In this document: in pieces, positions 61,823-64,000 of the stretch
Layout: the number at the start of each line of letters is the position of its first letter
Numbering within the stretch: the stretch's first letter is position 1
NCBI RefSeq assembly: GCF_008704715.1
Contig: NZ_CP023689.1
Coordinates: 1,860,001 to 1,924,000 of the forward strand
Source of the DNA: Streptomyces chartreusis
GTDB lineage: Bacteria > Actinomycetota > Actinomycetes > Streptomycetales > Streptomycetaceae
Direction of reading: 5' to 3'
DNA: 64,000 nucleotides
Position numbers and translations under genes: made by a program
Notes under the pieces: generated by a model
What the model saw: the letters and a program-made list of their open reading frames with translations, nothing else
Database searches by the model: none
Told to the model about the DNA's origin: nothing

Positions 61823-63625
61823 ATGAGCAGCAAAGTCGCCGACCATGTCCTTGAGCGCCTGCGCGAATGGGGTGTGGAGCAGGTCTTCGGCTACCCCGGC
61901 GACGGCATCAACGGGCTGCTGGCCGCCTGGGGCCGGGCCGGGAACCGGCCGCGTTTCGTCCAGTCGCGGCACGAGGAGATGTCCGCGTTCCAGGCGGTCG
62001 GGTACGCCAAGTTCAGCGGCCGGCTCGGGGTGTGCGCGGCGACCTCGGGGCCGGGCGCGATCCACCTCCTGAACGGCCTGTACGACGCCAAGCTCGACCA
62101 TGTGCCCGTCCTGGCGATCGTCGGCCAGACGCACCGCTCCGCGATGGGCGGCTCGTACGAGCAGGAGGTGGACCTGCACACGCTGTTCAAGGACGTCGCC
62201 TCGGACTTCGTGGAGACGGTGACGGTCCCCGAGCAGCTGCCGAACGTCCTGGACCGGGCGATCCGTACGGCGTACGCGCGCCGCGCCCCCACGGCCGTCA
62301 TCATCCCCGGCGACGTCCAGGAGCTGGACTACTCGCCGCCCACGCACGAGTTCAAGATGGTGCCCTCCAGCCTGGACCGCACTTCCTGGACGGCGGTCCC
62401 CTCGGAGGACTCGGTGCGGCGGGCGGCGGAGATCCTCAACACCGGCGACAAGGTGGCGATCCTGGTCGGCCAGGGAGCGGCCGGCGCACGCGCCGAGGTG
62501 GAGCGGATCGCCGAACTGCTCGGCGCGGGCGTGGCGAAGGCGCTGCTCGGCAAGGACGTCCTGAGCGACGAACTGCCCTATGTCACCGGCGCGATCGGCC
62601 TGCTGGGCACACGGCCCTCGTACGAGCTGATGCGGGACTGCGACACGCTCCTGACCATCGGATCGTCCTTCCCGTACTCGCAGTTCCTGCCGGACTTCGG
62701 CAAGGCGCGCGGTGTGCAGATCGACATCGATCCGCACATGGTCGGGATGCGGTATCCGTACGAGGTGAATCTCGTCGGCGACGCGAAGGCGACGCTGGAG
62801 CGGCTGATCCCGCTGATCGCCGCCGAGGAGCGGGGCCGCGAGTGGTACGACACGGTGTGCGACAACGTGGCGCGCTGGCGGGACGTCATGGAGCGGCGCG
62901 CGGGGCTGTCGGCCGACCCGATCAACCCGGAGTACGTCACCCGCGCGCTGGACCCGCTGCTGCCGGACGACGCGATCGTCTCCTCCGACTCGGGCTCGGC
63001 GGCCAACTGGTACGCCCGCCACCTCACGATGCGGCCCGGCATGCGCGCGTCGCTGTCCGGGACGCTGGCGACGATGGGCTGCGGTGTGCCGTACGCGATC
63101 GGCGCCAAGTTCGCCCACCCGGACCGCCCGGCGATCGCCCTGGTCGGGGACGGGGCGATGCAGATGAACGGGCTGGCGGAACTGATCACGGCGGCGAAGT
63201 ACAAGCACCTCTGGGATGACCCGCGTCTGATCGTGGCCGTGTTCAACAACCGCGACCTCAACCAGGTCACGTGGGAGATGCGCGCCATGGAGGGCGCCCC
63301 GTCCTTCCTCCCCTCCCAGGAACTCCCCGACGTCGACTACGCCGCCTTCGCCCGTTCCCTCGGCCTGACCGGCATCCGCGTGGAGAAGCCCGAGGAGGTC
63401 GAGCCGGCCTGGCGCGCGGGCCTGGAGTCGGACGGCCCCGCCGTACTCGACTTCCTCACGGACCCGGCCGTCCCCCCGATCCCCCCGCACGCCACCTGGG
63501 ACCAACTGGAAGCAACGGCCACATCCATCCTGAAGGGCGACCCCGACCGAGGCGCGATGATCCGCCAGGGCTTCAAGTCGAAGATGCAGGAGTTCTTGTC
63601 GGGACGGGAGAAGAAGCCCAACTGA
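61823..63625 (+). CDS. Thiamine-diphosphate enzyme, pyruvate oxidase/dehydrogenase (PoxB)-like
   Basis: A 600-residue ThDP enzyme with all three domains. VFGYPGDGINGLLAAWGRA and FVQSRHEEMSAFQAVGYAKFSGRLGVC give the PYR domain with the catalytic Glu; a central Rossmann-like domain follows (KVAILVGQGAAGAR); IALVGDGAMQMNGLAELITAAKY...VFNNRDLNQ is the ThDP motif GDG-x(24-27)-N. The closest group is annotated as pyruvate dehydrogenase (quinone) or generic thiamine-pyrophosphate-requiring protein. It may also be a related 2-oxoacid decarboxylase. ATG 61823 follows GGGAGG. The 265-base gap to the sigma gene shows no other feature. Confidence 0.88.
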   Translation: MSSKVADHVLERLREWGVEQVFGYPGDGINGLLAAWGRAGNRPRFVQSRHEEMSAFQAVGYAKFSGRLGVCAATSGPGAIHLLNGLYDAKLDHVPVLAIVGQTHRSAMGGSYEQEVDLHTLFKDVASDFVETVTVPEQLPNVLDRAIRTAYARRAPTAVIIPGDVQELDYSPPTHEFKMVPSSLDRTSWTAVPSEDSVRRAAEILNTGDKVAILVGQGAAGARAEVERIAELLGAGVAKALLGKDVLSDELPYVTGAIGLLGTRPSYELMRDCDTLLTIGSSFPYSQFLPDFGKARGVQIDIDPHMVGMRYPYEVNLVGDAKATLERLIPLIAAEERGREWYDTVCDNVARWRDVMERRAGLSADPINPEYVTRALDPLLPDDAIVSSDSGSAANWYARHLTMRPGMRASLSGTLATMGCGVPYAIGAKFAHPDRPAIALVGDGAMQMNGLAELITAAKYKHLWDDPRLIVAVFNNRDLNQVTWEMRAMEGAPSFLPSQELPDVDYAAFARSLGLTGIRVEKPEEVEPAWRAGLESDGPAVLDFLTDPAVPPIPPHATWDQLEATATSILKGDPDRGAMIRQGFKSKMQEFLSGREKKPN

Positions 63626-63677
63626 ACCGGTTCGCCCGACTACCCTGAGTTCCTGCGCGGGAGGGGGCACGGGGGAC

Positions 63678-64000
63678 ATGGAGTACGGGGCGGACACGGC
63701 GGTCGGGGCAGGAAGACCGCGGGTCTTCATCTCCTACGCCCATGACGACCAGCATCACGTCGACAAGGTGGAGACGCTCTACGAGCTGCTGCGCACACAG
63801 GGCGGTCTCGACGCGAAGGTCGATCTTTACGCCGGCGTGCAGCCCCAGGACTGGCCACGGTGGATGATGCGGCAGTATGCCGACGCGGACTACGTCCTCG
63901 TCGTCGCGTCTCCCGCATACAAGATCCGCGGTGACCACGAAGAGCAGGACGGGGTGGGACTCGGAGTCTCCTTCGAGGCCACTCTGCTGGGCACGGAGCT
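63678..64000 (+). CDS. SEFIR-domain (TIR-like) protein, 3'-truncated by window end
   Basis: The first 107 codons are visible, from ATG 63678 with AGGGGGCACGGGGG upstream, and the frame stays open to the last base. RPRVFISYAHDDQHHVDKVETLYELLRT at residues 14-41 is the SEFIR/TIR start motif (FISYAHDD), KVDLYAGVQPQDWPRWMMRQYADADYVLVVASPAYK is the family's second and third conserved blocks with the WPRW motif. SEFIR domains act in protein-protein signalling and, in bacteria, are fused to various effectors. The rest of the protein, and so its effector, is outside the window. Confidence 0.8.
   Translation, partial: MEYGADTAVGAGRPRVFISYAHDDQHHVDKVETLYELLRTQGGLDAKVDLYAGVQPQDWPRWMMRQYADADYVLVVASPAYKIRGDHEEQDGVGLGVSFEATLLGTE

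Overview
The window is 64 kb of very high-GC DNA with strong third-position G/C bias, frequent GTG starts, ATGA start/stop overlaps and a large share of Tat/Sec-exported carbohydrate-active enzymes. Families such as DUF5753 XRE regulators, DUF574 methyltransferases, GAF-ANTAR proteins, SigB/F-type sigma factors and CebR-type boxes point to a cellulolytic soil Streptomyces (or very close relative). I see no rRNA, tRNA, CRISPR array or transposase gene.

Layout. 1-7.9 kb: end of a secreted beta-propeller-like protein, a bile-acid-type symporter with a divergent LysR regulator, a tandem-HTH Lrp regulator divergent from an MFS exporter across a perfect 27-bp operator-like palindrome, and an acyl-CoA synthetase. 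7.9-14.3 kb (minus strand): the most striking locus, in which pqqA, pqqC, pqqD and pqqE run directly into a secreted GH105 hydrolase, a lyase-like secreted protein and a secreted PQQ-dependent (AA12-like) sugar dehydrogenase. Most junctions are 4-bp overlaps or gaps of a few bases, so cofactor synthesis and the enzyme predicted to use it appear to form one transcription unit. 14.5-19.7 kb: aldo/keto reductase, a dimeric alpha/beta-barrel protein, a GH75 chitosanase with an upstream palindrome, an SDR, a His-rich methyltransferase and a phytanoyl-CoA dioxygenase-like protein. 19.8-29.1 kb: a cellulase island (GH5 then GH6 on minus; GH48 and GH74 on plus), all carrying CBM2, with a perfect CebR box and two weaker relatives. 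29.1-34.5 kb: a MarR-MFS efflux pair, a PL11 rhamnogalacturonan lyase, a methyltransferase and a pterin-carbinolamine dehydratase. 34.7-38 kb: two XRE regulators, a small membrane protein and a DUF574 methyltransferase, ending in a 73-bp near-perfect palindrome bounded by CTAG. 38-44.6 kb: narGHJI respiratory nitrate reductase. 44.6-57.2 kb: a second-type DnaK, OsmC, a MoxR ATPase/VWA metallopeptidase pair, a membrane alkaline-phosphatase-superfamily protein, two metallo-beta-lactamase-fold proteins, DedA, and an aminotransferase-fold protein with no lysine at all. 57.4-64 kb: a repetitive surface protein, a GAF-ANTAR/PAS-GAF/sigma-factor stress-signalling group, a ThDP enzyme, and the start of a SEFIR-domain protein cut by the window edge.

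The genes fit together as plant-polymer degradation (cellulose, xyloglucan, rhamnogalacturonan) and chitosan degradation, an oxidative PQQ branch, anaerobic nitrate respiration, and stress signalling. A family of short GC-rich intergenic repeats (at least six copies plus one coding fragment) and one MITE-like palindrome are scattered between the genes. All functional calls are by reading of motifs and overall resemblance; no database search was run.
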